Of a stretch of 58,822 bases of DNA, positions 45,116-54,423 are shown piece after piece. The position numbers were made by a program, and so were the translations under genes. Below the pieces are notes generated by a model that ran no database searches, had not been told where the DNA came from, and worked only from the letters and a program-made list of their open reading frames with translations. The stretch comes from Clostridiales bacterium (GTDB lineage Bacteria > Bacillota > Clostridia > TANB77 > CAG-508). The stretch covers positions 1 to 58,822 of the forward strand of contig DNVW01000003.1 of assembly GCA_003507395.1 (NCBI GenBank), written 5' to 3'. The first letter of the stretch is position 1; each line of letters begins with the position of its first letter.

Positions 45116-45454
45116 ATGAAAAAAAAGAAAACCTTGAGAAAGAATTATGAATTTAAAAATGTGCTAACAAAAGGTAAAATGTACGCAGGAGAGCAAATTC
45201 TTATTTATATTTCTCCAAATAAGCTAAATGAAAACTTCATAGGAATAGCAATTAGTTCTAAGTTATGTAATGCAGTTAAAAGGAATACTATAAAAAGAAA
45301 AATAAAGGAAAACTACAAGTTTTTTGAAAATAAAATAAAAAAAGGAAATAATATTGTATTCTTATGGAATAAACGAATAAATGTTAGCAAATTGGATTTT
45401 TATACAATAAAAAAAGATATGGAAAATATATTTGATAGGGCAGGATTACTATAA
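45116..45454 (+). CDS. rnpA: Ribonuclease P protein component
   Basis: 112 residues, basic: MKKKKTLRKNYEFKNVLTKGK ... and the RNA-binding block AVKRNTIKRKIKENY, equal to the family's RNR motif. Assists the catalytic RNA in 5' tRNA maturation. ATG 45116 is chosen over TTG 45104. Overlaps yidD by one base. Confidence 0.95.
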   Translation: MKKKKTLRKNYEFKNVLTKGKMYAGEQILIYISPNKLNENFIGIAISSKLCNAVKRNTIKRKIKENYKFFENKIKKGNNIVFLWNKRINVSKLDFYTIKKDMENIFDRAGLL

Positions 45455-45672
45455 TGAAAACTATATTTGTAAAACTAATACTTTTTTATAAGAGAAAAGT
45501 ATCTCCAATATTTAGTTCTTTTGGAATTAATTGCAAATATTATCCTACTTGTTCAGAATATACAAGGCAAGCAATAGAAAAATATGGTTCCTTAAAAGGA
45601 ATATTTTTAGGAATAATTAGAATATTAAAGTGTAATCCATTTTCAAAAGGTGGATATGACCCTTTAAAGTAA
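45454..45672 (+). CDS. yidD: Membrane protein insertion efficiency factor YidD
   Basis: 72 residues with YKRKVSPIFSSFGINCKYYPTCSEYTRQAI, the cysteine-bearing YidD core, and C-terminal GGYDPLK. A membrane-surface helper of YidC. Start overlaps the rnpA stop. Confidence 0.95.
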   Translation: MKTIFVKLILFYKRKVSPIFSSFGINCKYYPTCSEYTRQAIEKYGSLKGIFLGIIRILKCNPFSKGGYDPLK

Positions 45673-45684
45673 GGAAGGAAATAT

Positions 45685-46551
45685 ATGGGTTTTATTTCAG
45701 AAATTTTTGGTTACATACTAAATTTTTTATATGAGCAATTTAATAATTACGGAATTGCAATAATTATTTTTTCCGTTTTGCTTAGAATAATATTAATACC
45801 AATAACAATAAAACAGCAAAAGTCTTTAAAAAAGAATGCAAGACTGCAAAAAGAAATGAAAGAAATTCAAACTAAATACAAATCAAATCCAGAAAAGTTA
45901 AATCAGGAAACTATAGAATTATATAAAAGGGAGAAAATGAGTCCATTTAGTGGATGTTTTAGTGGAATATTACAAATAATAATAATTTTATCAGTGTTCT
46001 GGCTTGTAAGTAAGCCATTAACATATATGAAAAAAATAAATCCAGAAATAATAGAAAAATACTCGCAAGAGTTAAAAGAAGAAGGAGTAAATTCTTCTTA
46101 TACAGAAATAGCTATAATAAATAAAAAAGCAGCAGAGGATCCAGAAGTATATATAAATATGAATTTTTTAGGATTAGATTTAAGCAAAGTACCAACTCAA
46201 AGTTTAGACGATTTTAGAGTATATATAATACCTATATTATACGTTATTTCTTCAGTAATTTCTATAAAGATAACAACTAAAATGAATTCTAACAATAAGG
46301 ACAAAGATATAAATGAGTTGAAAAAGGCAGAAACAGAAGATAAAGAAAAACAGCCGGATGAGATGGAAATGATGCAACAAATGAATAATAATATGACATA
46401 TATGATGCCTATAATGTCTGTAATGATAGCTATAATAGCACCTCTAGGCTTAGCTTTATATTGGCTTATAAGCAATGTGTTAATGATAGTTGAGAGACTA
46501 ATAATAGATAGATTTATTAACCAAAAGGAGGAAAACAGAAATGAACAATAG
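45685..46551 (+). CDS. yidC: Membrane protein insertase YidC/OxaA
   Basis: 288 residues, five hydrophobic segments, Oxa1 domain with the conserved hydrophilic-groove helix NYGIAIIIFSVLLRIILIPI (Arg in place) and MSPFSGCFSG loop. Inserts membrane proteins with or after Sec. A charged insert (about 205-230) precedes the last segments. Preceded by AAGGAAGG. Confidence 0.95.
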   Translation: MGFISEIFGYILNFLYEQFNNYGIAIIIFSVLLRIILIPITIKQQKSLKKNARLQKEMKEIQTKYKSNPEKLNQETIELYKREKMSPFSGCFSGILQIIIILSVFWLVSKPLTYMKKINPEIIEKYSQELKEEGVNSSYTEIAIINKKAAEDPEVYINMNFLGLDLSKVPTQSLDDFRVYIIPILYVISSVISIKITTKMNSNNKDKDINELKKAETEDKEKQPDEMEMMQQMNNNMTYMMPIMSVMIAIIAPLGLALYWLISNVLMIVERLIIDRFINQKEENRNEQ

Positions 46552-47209
46552 TATTATAGCAGAAGGAAAGACAACCGCAGAAGCAATAGAAAATGGTTTA
46601 AAAGAGTTAAAAGTGTCAAAGGACAAAGTTAATGTAAAAGTTCTTGAAAACACAGAAAAAAGAAGTTTTTTTAGTATCTTAGCTCCAAGAATTGTAAAAG
46701 TAGAATTAACTTTAAAAGAAAATAGACAAGCACCTATTATGGAAATTCAGCCAGAACAGATAGAACAGGCAAAACAAAATATTATTACTTTTTTGAATGA
46801 TTTTTCAAAAAAATTTGAAGATTTAAATTACAATATAGAAATAAAAGAGAATAACATAGTTTTAGAACTGATGGGCAAGGATGCTAATAGATTAATTGGT
46901 TATAGAGGTGAGACTCTAAATGCATTACAAACAATAATTACTATTATATCAAATAAAGAATTAACAGGCAAAGTGAGAGTAATATTAGATATAGCGGGTT
47001 ACAGAGAAAAAAGAAAAAAAGTATTAGAAGACTTGGCAGATAAAGTATCTAAAACAGTATTAAAAACAGGAAGAACAATAACTTTAGAGCCAATGCCAGC
47101 ATATGAAAGAAAAATAATTCATAGTAGATTACAAAATAATGATAAAGTAAAAACTTTTAGTAAGGGAGAAGAGCCTTATAGAAAAATAGTTATATCAAAA
47201 AATAAATAA
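46541..47209 (+). CDS. jag: KH/R3H RNA-binding protein Jag (KhpB)
   Basis: 222 residues. N-terminal Jag domain (IIAEGKTTAEAIENGLKEL), KH domain with GKDANRLIGYRGETLNALQ and C-terminal R3H with MPAYERKIIHSRL. Binds RNA and is linked to cell elongation in Firmicutes. Overlaps the yidC end by 11 nt. Confidence 0.95.
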   Translation: MNNSIIAEGKTTAEAIENGLKELKVSKDKVNVKVLENTEKRSFFSILAPRIVKVELTLKENRQAPIMEIQPEQIEQAKQNIITFLNDFSKKFEDLNYNIEIKENNIVLELMGKDANRLIGYRGETLNALQTIITIISNKELTGKVRVILDIAGYREKRKKVLEDLADKVSKTVLKTGRTITLEPMPAYERKIIHSRLQNNDKVKTFSKGEEPYRKIVISKNK

Positions 47210-47219
47210 TACAAATCAG

Positions 47220-47271
47220 AAGTCAAAGTTCAGATTTAAGTTTAAAAACTATTTCTAGCTTTGACTTTTTT
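47220..47271 (+). terminator. Terminator after jag
   Basis: 9-bp stem AAGTCAAAG/CTTTGACTT with a 30-nt loop and T6 tail. Confidence 0.6.
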
Positions 47272-47288
47272 AAAAGGGAGAAATTAAA

Positions 47289-48665
47289 ATGAATACAATA
47301 GTTGCTATATCAACTGCTACTGGAGCAGGAGGAATAGGAATAGTAAGAATGAGTGGAAAAGAATGTTTTAGTATACTTGAAAAAATATTTGAACCAAAAA
47401 GAAAAGAAAAAATAGAAGATATACCAGGATATTCTATTAAATATGGGTATATTATAAACAAAGATACAGGGGAAAAGATAGATGAGGTTTTAGTATCATA
47501 TTTTAAATCGCCTAAAAGCTATACTACTGAGGATATGTGTGAAATTAATTCTCATGGAGGCATGGTAGTAGAAAGAAGAATACTAGAACAATGCATTAAA
47601 AATGGTGCAAAAATAGCTGAGCCGGGAGAATTCACAAAGAGAGCTTTTTTAAATGGAAGACTTGATTTGGCACAAGCAGAGTCAGTTATGGATTTAATAA
47701 ATTCTAAAACAGATAAAGAAGCAAAAGAATCACTTAATCAATTAAATGGTGGGTTATCTTTAGAAATAAATGCAATAAAGAAGAAATTATTAGATGTAAT
47801 GGCAGATATAGAGGCTACAATAGACTATCCAGAGTATGATATAGAAGAGGTAACGGAAAAAAGTATAAGAAGGAGATTAGAAGAAGTAAAAATAGAATTG
47901 GAAAAACTGGAGAAGAGTTTTGAAAATGGAAAAATATTAAGAGATGGTGTAAAGACCGTAATTATAGGAAAACCAAATACAGGCAAATCTTCGCTTTTAA
48001 ATTTACTATTGAAAGAAGAAAGAGCAATTGTTAGTGAAATAGAAGGTACAACAAGAGATACAATTGAAGAATATATTTCTATTAATGGTATTCCAATAAA
48101 GATAATTGATACTGCAGGTATAAGAAATACCAGTGATATGATAGAAGAAATTGGAGTAAAAAAAGCAATTGATTTAACTCAAGAGGCAGATTTAATTATT
48201 GCAATATTCGATAATTCTAAAAAATTAGATGAAGAGGATAAAAAAATAATAGGATTAATTAAAAATAAAAAAGCGATTATATTATTAAACAAAATAGATA
48301 TAGAAGATAAAAAAATGGATGAGGATGAAAATATAGCTGTTTTAAATAAAAAGACAATAAAGATATCAACTAAGACAAAAGAAAATGTAGAAAAGCTATA
48401 TAATGCAATATCTGAAATGTTCGAAAATAGCGAAATAGAAAATGGTGAAGGTGCAATAGTAACAAATGTAAGACATAAAAACCAAATAATTCTTGCAATA
48501 GATAATGTAAATAAAGCAATAGAAACCATAGAAACAAAAATGCCTATAGATATAATAGCAATATATGTAAAACAAATATTAGAAGAGTTGAGTAAAATAA
48601 CAGGAGACAATGTATCTGAAGACATAATAAACGAAATTTTTTCTAAGTTTTGTCTCGGAAAATAA
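47289..48665 (+). CDS. mnmE: tRNA modification GTPase MnmE
   Basis: 458 residues. Folate-binding N-terminal domain (IVAISTATGAGGIGIVRMSG), helical domain, inserted G domain (GKPNTGKSSLLN, DTAGIR, NKID) and the C-terminal CLGK motif. With MnmG it forms cmnm5U at tRNA wobble position 34. Preceded by AAGGGAG. Confidence 0.98.
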   Translation: MNTIVAISTATGAGGIGIVRMSGKECFSILEKIFEPKRKEKIEDIPGYSIKYGYIINKDTGEKIDEVLVSYFKSPKSYTTEDMCEINSHGGMVVERRILEQCIKNGAKIAEPGEFTKRAFLNGRLDLAQAESVMDLINSKTDKEAKESLNQLNGGLSLEINAIKKKLLDVMADIEATIDYPEYDIEEVTEKSIRRRLEEVKIELEKLEKSFENGKILRDGVKTVIIGKPNTGKSSLLNLLLKEERAIVSEIEGTTRDTIEEYISINGIPIKIIDTAGIRNTSDMIEEIGVKKAIDLTQEADLIIAIFDNSKKLDEEDKKIIGLIKNKKAIILLNKIDIEDKKMDEDENIAVLNKKTIKISTKTKENVEKLYNAISEMFENSEIENGEGAIVTNVRHKNQIILAIDNVNKAIETIETKMPIDIIAIYVKQILEELSKITGDNVSEDIINEIFSKFCLGK

Positions 48666-48885
48666 ATATTAACTAATGAGTAAACAATTGCGAGAGTAGG
48701 CTTTGAAAAGAATTTAGTGAAAAAGTAAACAAGAAAAACTGACAAAAAGACAAAAAATAGAAAAATCAAATAAAAATCATAAGAAAAATAAATGAAAAAT
48801 ATAAAATTAGTGTTTGTACAAAACAGTGTTTCAGTTTCACAAAAAACGGAAGAACTGGATAATTTTAGTAAAAAGGAGCAAAAAA

Positions 48886-50766
48886 ATGAAATATAATGCA
48901 GGAAAATATGATATAGCAGTTATAGGAGCAGGACATGCCGGATGTGAAGCAGCTTTAGCAGCAGCAAGGATGGGTTTAAAGACTCTTTTATTTTCAACTA
49001 CATTAGAAGCAATAGCTAATATGCCTTGTAATCCACATATAGGTGGAAGCTCCAAAGGACACTTGGTTCGAGAGTTAGACTGCCTTGGAGGAGAGATGGG
49101 AAAAAATATAGATAAAGCTTTTACACAAATAAGAATGTTAAACACATCAAAAGGACCAGCTGTATATTCTTTAAGAGCTCAAGCTGATAGAAAGAAATAC
49201 CAAGTAGAAATGAAACATACTTTAGAACAACAGGAAAATTTATTTCTTAAGCAAGCTGAAATAGTAGATATAGGTATAGAAAAAGATAAAGTAAAATATG
49301 TAGAGACAAATATAGGTGCAATATATAATGTCGATAGTGTTATAATAGCGACAGGAACATATTTAAGAGGAAGAATACATATTGGAGAAGAAAATTTTGA
49401 AAGTGGGCCAGATGGTATATTTCCTTCAATAAAATTAGCAGAAGTTTTGAAAAATCTAGGAATAGAGATATTTAGGTTTAAAACAGGAACTCCAGCTAGA
49501 ATTAATAGAAGAAGTGTTGACTTTTCAAAAATGGAAATACAAGAGGGAGATGATAAACCAGAAGCATTTTCATTAGAAAATAAAATAGACAAAGATATTA
49601 AACAATTACCATGCTATTTAACTTATACAAATGAAAAAACACATGAGGTTATAAGGAAAAATTTACATCGTTCACCATTATATTCAGGAAAAATGGAAGG
49701 AACAGGACCAAGATACTGTCCATCAATAGAAGATAAAGTGGTAAGATTTGCAGATAAAGAAAGACATCAAATATTTATAGAGCCAATGGGAGAAAATACA
49801 GAAGAAATGTATGTACAAGGAATGAGCTCTTCACTTCCAGAAGATGTACAAATAGAGATGTATAGGACAATAGCGGGACTTGAAAATGTTGAATTTACAA
49901 GACCAGCATATGCAATTGAATATGATTGTATAAACCCTATGGAACTTAAGTTATCATTAGAGCACAAAAAAATTAATGGAATGTTTTTTGCAGGGCAAAT
50001 TAATGGGACTTCGGGGTATGAAGAGGCAGCGGTACAAGGTTTAATTGCAGGAATTAATGCTAGTTTAAAGATAAAAGGCGAGCAACCACTTATATTGAAA
50101 AGGTCAGATGCATACATAGGAGTATTAATAGATGATATAGTTACAAAAGGAACTAATGAGCCATATAGGATGATGACTTCAAGGGCAGAATATAGATTAT
50201 TACTAAGACAAGACAATGCAGACTTGAGACTTACTCCAATAGGTTATAAGATAGGCTTAATAAGCGAAGAAAGGTATTCAAAATTTAACAACAAAAAAGA
50301 GTCTATAGAAAAAGAAATAGGAAGGATTAAGAGAACAATAATTAAGCCTTCAAAAGAAGTAAATACGTTATTAGAGCAAAACAATTCATCTTTACTAGAT
50401 ACAGGTGTTAAATTAGCTGATTTATTGAAAAGAACAGAGTTAACATATGACATGCTAGAACCAATAGATGTAGAAAGGCCAGAACTAACAGAAGATATAA
50501 GAGAAGAAGTTGAAATACAAATAAAATATGAAGGTTATATTAAATTACAAGAGGAGCAGGTAGAAAAGTTTAAAAAATTAGAGAGTAAAAAGATACCTGA
50601 AACTATAAATTATGACGATATAAAAGGAATGAGATTAGAGGCAAGACAAAAAATGAATAAAATAAAACCAATATCTGTAGGGCAAGCAAGTAGAATTTCT
50701 GGGGTTTCACCAGCAGATGTATCTGTTCTATTAGTATATTTAGAGCAAATGAAGGGAAAAGTTTAG
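48886..50766 (+). CDS. mnmG: tRNA modification FAD enzyme MnmG (GidA)
   Basis: 626 residues. FAD-binding VIGAGHAGCEAALAAARMG, catalytic loop NPHIGGSSKGHLVRELDCLGG and GPRYCPSIEDK with conserved cysteine, C-terminal helical domain SRISGVSPADVSVLLVYL. ATG 48886 follows AAGGAGC; the longer frame starting at 48814 would add a tail that includes a CGG codon and has no family counterpart. Partner of MnmE. Confidence 0.98.
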   Translation: MKYNAGKYDIAVIGAGHAGCEAALAAARMGLKTLLFSTTLEAIANMPCNPHIGGSSKGHLVRELDCLGGEMGKNIDKAFTQIRMLNTSKGPAVYSLRAQADRKKYQVEMKHTLEQQENLFLKQAEIVDIGIEKDKVKYVETNIGAIYNVDSVIIATGTYLRGRIHIGEENFESGPDGIFPSIKLAEVLKNLGIEIFRFKTGTPARINRRSVDFSKMEIQEGDDKPEAFSLENKIDKDIKQLPCYLTYTNEKTHEVIRKNLHRSPLYSGKMEGTGPRYCPSIEDKVVRFADKERHQIFIEPMGENTEEMYVQGMSSSLPEDVQIEMYRTIAGLENVEFTRPAYAIEYDCINPMELKLSLEHKKINGMFFAGQINGTSGYEEAAVQGLIAGINASLKIKGEQPLILKRSDAYIGVLIDDIVTKGTNEPYRMMTSRAEYRLLLRQDNADLRLTPIGYKIGLISEERYSKFNNKKESIEKEIGRIKRTIIKPSKEVNTLLEQNNSSLLDTGVKLADLLKRTELTYDMLEPIDVERPELTEDIREEVEIQIKYEGYIKLQEEQVEKFKKLESKKIPETINYDDIKGMRLEARQKMNKIKPISVGQASRISGVSPADVSVLLVYLEQMKGKV

Positions 50767-50788
50767 TATATAAAGGAGCATTGATAAC

Positions 50789-51511
50789 ATGGATATTCAT
50801 AGTTTTTACGAAAACATTAAAAGCCAGGCAGAGGCAATTAATGTTAATTTAAATAATGAAATGTGTGAGCAATTTTATTATTATATGAAGCTAATGCTAG
50901 AATGGAATGAAAATATAAATCTAACTGCAATTATAGAAGAAGATGAAATAATATTAAAGCATTTTGTTGATAGTTTAACTATCAACAAATATATACAAAC
51001 GAAGAATAAAGTAATAGATATAGGAACAGGAGCTGGCTTTCCAGGGATGCCTTTAGCAATAGTAAACAAGGAAAATAAATTCACATTACTTGATTCTTTA
51101 AATAAGAGAGTGAAATTTTTATTACAAGTCAAAGAAGATCTAAAAATTGATAATGTTGAAGCTATACATGCAAGAGTGGAAGAATTTGCTAAAAATGAGC
51201 AATACAGAGAAAATTATGATATAGCAACTTCAAGAGCAGTTGCAAAATTAAATGTTTTGTTAGAATATATGCTTCCTTTAGTAAAAGTAGGAGGAAAATG
51301 TATTTGCATGAAAGGCTCGAACATAGAGGAGGAAGTACAACAAGCTCAACAATCATTAAAAATATTAGGAGGAAAAATATCAAAAGTAGATACAATAATG
51401 CTTCCAAAGAGCGATATTAGCAGAAATATTATAATTGTAGAAAAAGTAGAGAAAACTCCTGCAAAATACCCAAGAAAGGCTGGAGTTCCAGTAAAAGAGC
51501 CAATATTATAA
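50789..51511 (+). CDS. rsmG: 16S rRNA m7G527 methyltransferase RsmG (GidB)
   Basis: 240 residues: LMLEWNENINLTAI, motif I VIDIGTGAGFPGMPLAI, TSRAVAKLNVLLEYMLPLVK and C-terminal ARKAGVP-type end (YPRKAGVPVKEPI). Preceded by AAAGGAG, 22 nt after mnmG. Confidence 0.97.
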   Translation: MDIHSFYENIKSQAEAINVNLNNEMCEQFYYYMKLMLEWNENINLTAIIEEDEIILKHFVDSLTINKYIQTKNKVIDIGTGAGFPGMPLAIVNKENKFTLLDSLNKRVKFLLQVKEDLKIDNVEAIHARVEEFAKNEQYRENYDIATSRAVAKLNVLLEYMLPLVKVGGKCICMKGSNIEEEVQQAQQSLKILGGKISKVDTIMLPKSDISRNIIIVEKVEKTPAKYPRKAGVPVKEPIL

Positions 51512-51568
51512 AGGATATGTAGCATAAATAAAGTTCATTAAAAAAATAAAATATTTTGAAAATTTGCA

Positions 51569-51597
51569 TTGACATATTAATAATATTTTTATATTAT
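51569..51597 (+). promoter_or_regulatory. parAB promoter
   Basis: -35 TTGACA (51569-51574), 17-bp spacer, -10 TATTAT (51592-51597). Confidence 0.75.
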
Positions 51598-51636
51598 TAA
51601 TATGTTAAATTTTTATTATAGATGGAGGCAATTAAT

Positions 51637-52425
51637 TTGGGAAAAATAATATCAGTAGCAAATCAAAAAGGCGGAGTAGGAAAGACTACAACCGCAATAA
51701 ATTTAAGTACTATTCTAGCTAAAAAAGGAAAAAAAGTATTAATGATAGACGCAGATCCACAAGGGAATGCAACAAGTGGGGTAGGCGTTGATAAAGATGT
51801 AGAAATTTCAGTATATGACTTATTAATTGATAACATTGAATTAGATGAAGCAATACAAAAAACAAAAATTAAAAATTTAGATATATGTGCTTCTAATATA
51901 AATTTAGCAGGAGCAGAAGTTCAACTTGTTTCTATGGAAAGAAGGGAATATAGGTTAAAGGAAAAAATTGATCCAAAGAAAAATACATATGATTATATTA
52001 TAATAGATTGTCCTCCTTCTTTAGGTTTAATTACTTTGAATGCTTTTACAGCTTCAGATAGCGTATTAATCCCAGTACAGTGTGAGTATTATGCTTTAGA
52101 GGGATTAGGACAACTTATGAATACAATAGACTTAGTAAAAAAACATTTAAACAAAAATTTGGAAATAGAGGGAGCTTTATTGACAATGTTTGACATTAGG
52201 ACAAATTTGTCAAATCAAGTTGTGAAGGAAGTTAAAAGGTATTTTGAGGATAAAGTATACAAAACAGTAATTCCAAGAAACGTAAAATTAAGTGAGGCAC
52301 CAAGCTATGGTATGCCTATTACTATATATGATGCTAGGTCAAAAGGTGCAAAAAGTTATGAGAAATTCGCAAAGGAATTAATAAAGGCAAATGAAAATGA
52401 TGGAAAAGGAAAACATGCAAAATAA
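51637..52425 (+). CDS. parA: Chromosome partitioning ATPase ParA (Soj)
   Basis: 262 residues from TTG 51637 (MGKIISVANQKGG), placed 8-10 nt after GGAGG; the ATG at 51622 overlaps that site. Deviant Walker A KGGVGKTT, MIDADPQGNATSG and DYIIIDCPPSLG. Works with ParB on parS to organise the origin. Confidence 0.97.
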   Translation: MGKIISVANQKGGVGKTTTAINLSTILAKKGKKVLMIDADPQGNATSGVGVDKDVEISVYDLLIDNIELDEAIQKTKIKNLDICASNINLAGAEVQLVSMERREYRLKEKIDPKKNTYDYIIIDCPPSLGLITLNAFTASDSVLIPVQCEYYALEGLGQLMNTIDLVKKHLNKNLEIEGALLTMFDIRTNLSNQVVKEVKRYFEDKVYKTVIPRNVKLSEAPSYGMPITIYDARSKGAKSYEKFAKELIKANENDGKGKHAK

Positions 52426-52446
52426 TAAGAAGGGAAAGTGATAAAA

Positions 52447-53313
52447 ATGGCAAAAAAAACAGGCTTAGGGAAAGGATTAGATGCGTTATTTAGTGATAAA
52501 CCATTAACTCAAGAAGAAGAGGAAAAAATATTAAAAGATGGTGAAGAAGTAGTACAGAATATTAAAATAATAGAAATAGAACCAAATAAAGAACAACCAA
52601 GAAAACGTTTCGATAATGAAAGTTTAGAAGATTTAGCAAAATCAATTAAAAGATATGGAGTTATTCAACCAATAATAGTAAATAAAAAAGACAATTACTA
52701 TATGATAGTAGCAGGAGAAAGAAGATGGAGAGCATCTAAATTAGCAGGCTTAACAGAAATACCATGTATAGTAAGGAATAATGATGATAGAAAAAATAGA
52801 GAGATAGCTTTGATTGAAAATATACAAAGAGAGGATTTAAATCCAATTGATAAAGCAAGAGGATTTAGGCAATTGTTAGATGAGTATGGATTAACTCAAC
52901 AAGAATTGGCAGATATAGTTGGAATTAGTAGGAGTGCATTAACAAATACAGTAAGATTATTAAACTTAGACCCTAGAATAATGAAATTAGCAGAAGAGGG
53001 AAAATTGCTAGAATGTCATTGCAGATCTTTAATGGCGATAGATGATGTTGAAAAACAATATAAAGCAGCATTAAGAATAATTGAAAATGGTGAAACTGTT
53101 AGAGATATAGAAAGAAAAGTAAAAAATGCAAAAGAAGCAAAAAGCAAGAAGGATCCTAAGTATGAAGCAATTTATAGAGATATAGAAGATTCATTTCAGA
53201 ATTTTTTTGGTACAAAGGTAAAACTCAATGCCAAAAAAAGAAGTGGAACAATTACAATACAGTATTCAACAAATGAAGAACTAGAAAGGTTGCTAGAACT
53301 AATAAAACAATAG
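52447..53313 (+). CDS. parB: Chromosome partitioning protein ParB (Spo0J)
   Basis: 288 residues. GLGKGLDALF N-terminal tail that stimulates ParA, CTP-binding core with EQPRKRF and GERRWRASKLAG, IENIQREDLNPID, helix-turn-helix (LTQQELADIVGISRSAL) and C-terminal dimer domain. ATG 52447 preferred over GTG 52438. No perfect parS is visible in the window. Confidence 0.97.
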   Translation: MAKKTGLGKGLDALFSDKPLTQEEEEKILKDGEEVVQNIKIIEIEPNKEQPRKRFDNESLEDLAKSIKRYGVIQPIIVNKKDNYYMIVAGERRWRASKLAGLTEIPCIVRNNDDRKNREIALIENIQREDLNPIDKARGFRQLLDEYGLTQQELADIVGISRSALTNTVRLLNLDPRIMKLAEEGKLLECHCRSLMAIDDVEKQYKAALRIIENGETVRDIERKVKNAKEAKSKKDPKYEAIYRDIEDSFQNFFGTKVKLNAKKRSGTITIQYSTNEELERLLELIKQ

Positions 53314-53344
53314 AAAAAATAGTAAAAACTACTTGAATTTAGTA

Positions 53345-53374
53345 TTGACAAAGGACATAGAAATATGTTAATAT
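53345..53374 (+). promoter_or_regulatory. tRNA-Ser operon promoter
   Basis: -35 TTGACA (53345-53350), 18-bp spacer, -10 TAATAT (53369-53374). Confidence 0.7.
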
Positions 53375-53404
53375 ATAAAAGGTTGCTTTAAGTAGCAACT
53401 AATT

Positions 53405-53496
<92 letters not shown>

Positions 53497-53550
53497 AAAA
53501 TATGGAAGTTAGTTAATTATAAATTATTTCTAACTTCCATAATACTATTA

Positions 53551-53642
53551 GGAGATTTACCCAAGTGGTTGAAGGGGACAGTTTGCTAAACTGTTAGGGT
53601 TCGTTAAGGGCCGCGAGGGTTCAAATCCCTCAATCTCCGCCA
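53551..53642 (+). tRNA. tRNA-Ser (GCU)
   Basis: 92 nt class II tRNA, acceptor GGAGATT/AATCTCC, anticodon GCT, long variable arm, encoded CCA. 54 nt after the first tRNA-Ser. Confidence 0.95.
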
Positions 53643-53702
53643 AAATATAAAGTAATGTTTACTTTATATTTTTTTTGTAATAAATAGAAAAATAATTTAA
53701 AT

Positions 53703-53823
53703 AAAATAATTAATTAAAAAATTGAAATAATTAAAAATTAATTATTAAATAAAAAATAAAAATAATAAAATTAATTTTAATAAAAAGAAAAAAATAATAA
53801 AAAAATAAATTAAATAAAATAAT
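53703..53823. repeat. 121-bp direct repeat, copy A
   Basis: Almost pure A/T; matches 54220-54340 with two differences and no gap (offset 517). Confidence 0.8.
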
Positions 53824-54219
53824 AAATATTAAATAAATATAAAAAGTAATTTATTTAATAAAAAAATAATTTAAAAAAATATAAATATATAAAAAATAAA
53901 ATAAATTATTATTAAGAATAAGAAAAATACAGAATTAAATAATAATAAAAAATAAATGATGCTAAAAAATAATATAGAATGCTTAAAAGTGAAATTTTGG
54001 CATGGATATATATTGAAAACAAGACTTACGAAGTTATGTATACCAAGAAATAAAGCTTCAGTGAAAATACAAAAAATGAAAAAACTCCTAAAATAATAGA
54101 GCTCAGAAAAATATAATAAGTATAAAAAAAGAAAATAAAATATATGGGTTTACATATTACAAAAAAGAGGTTGGATTTTTAGAAATAGAAATCTAAGAAA
54201 CGTTTGGAGAGAAAAAATA

Positions 54220-54340
54220 AAAATAATTAATTAAAAAATTGAAATAATTAAAAATTAATTATTAAATAAAAAATAAAAATAGTAAAATTAATTTTAATAA
54301 AAAGAAAATAATAATAAAAAAATAAATTAAATAAAATAAT
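54220..54340. repeat. 121-bp direct repeat, copy B
   Basis: Same orientation as copy A, two mismatches over 121 bp. Confidence 0.8.
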
Positions 54341-54395
54341 TAAAAAATATAAATAAAAAAGTATTAAAAAAATAACTTTAGAAAATAGAAAAAAT

Positions 54396-54423
54396 AAAAT
54401 TTCCAAAATTAATTGGAAATTTT
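54396..54423 (-). terminator. Terminator of the activase gene
   Basis: Perfect 11-bp stem AAAATTTCCAA/TTGGAAATTTT with a 6-nt loop overlapping the stop codon, minus-strand T run after it. Confidence 0.75.

Larger units (their letters stand above)
53643..54395. other. A/T desert with flanking direct repeats
   Basis: Gene-free, nearly pure A/T, with a less extreme central island (about 53955-54210). Stops occur in all frames. Two long direct repeats lie at its ends. Confidence 0.6.

Noticed and set aside
48814..48885. N-terminal extension of mnmG with an in-frame CGG codon
   Set aside because: The family starts at KYDIAVIGAGHAG and AAGGAGC precedes ATG 48886, so this CGG is untranslated.
51550..53400. 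parS site near parAB
   Set aside because: No 16-mer close to TGTTTCACGTGAAACA was found in this stretch or elsewhere in the window.
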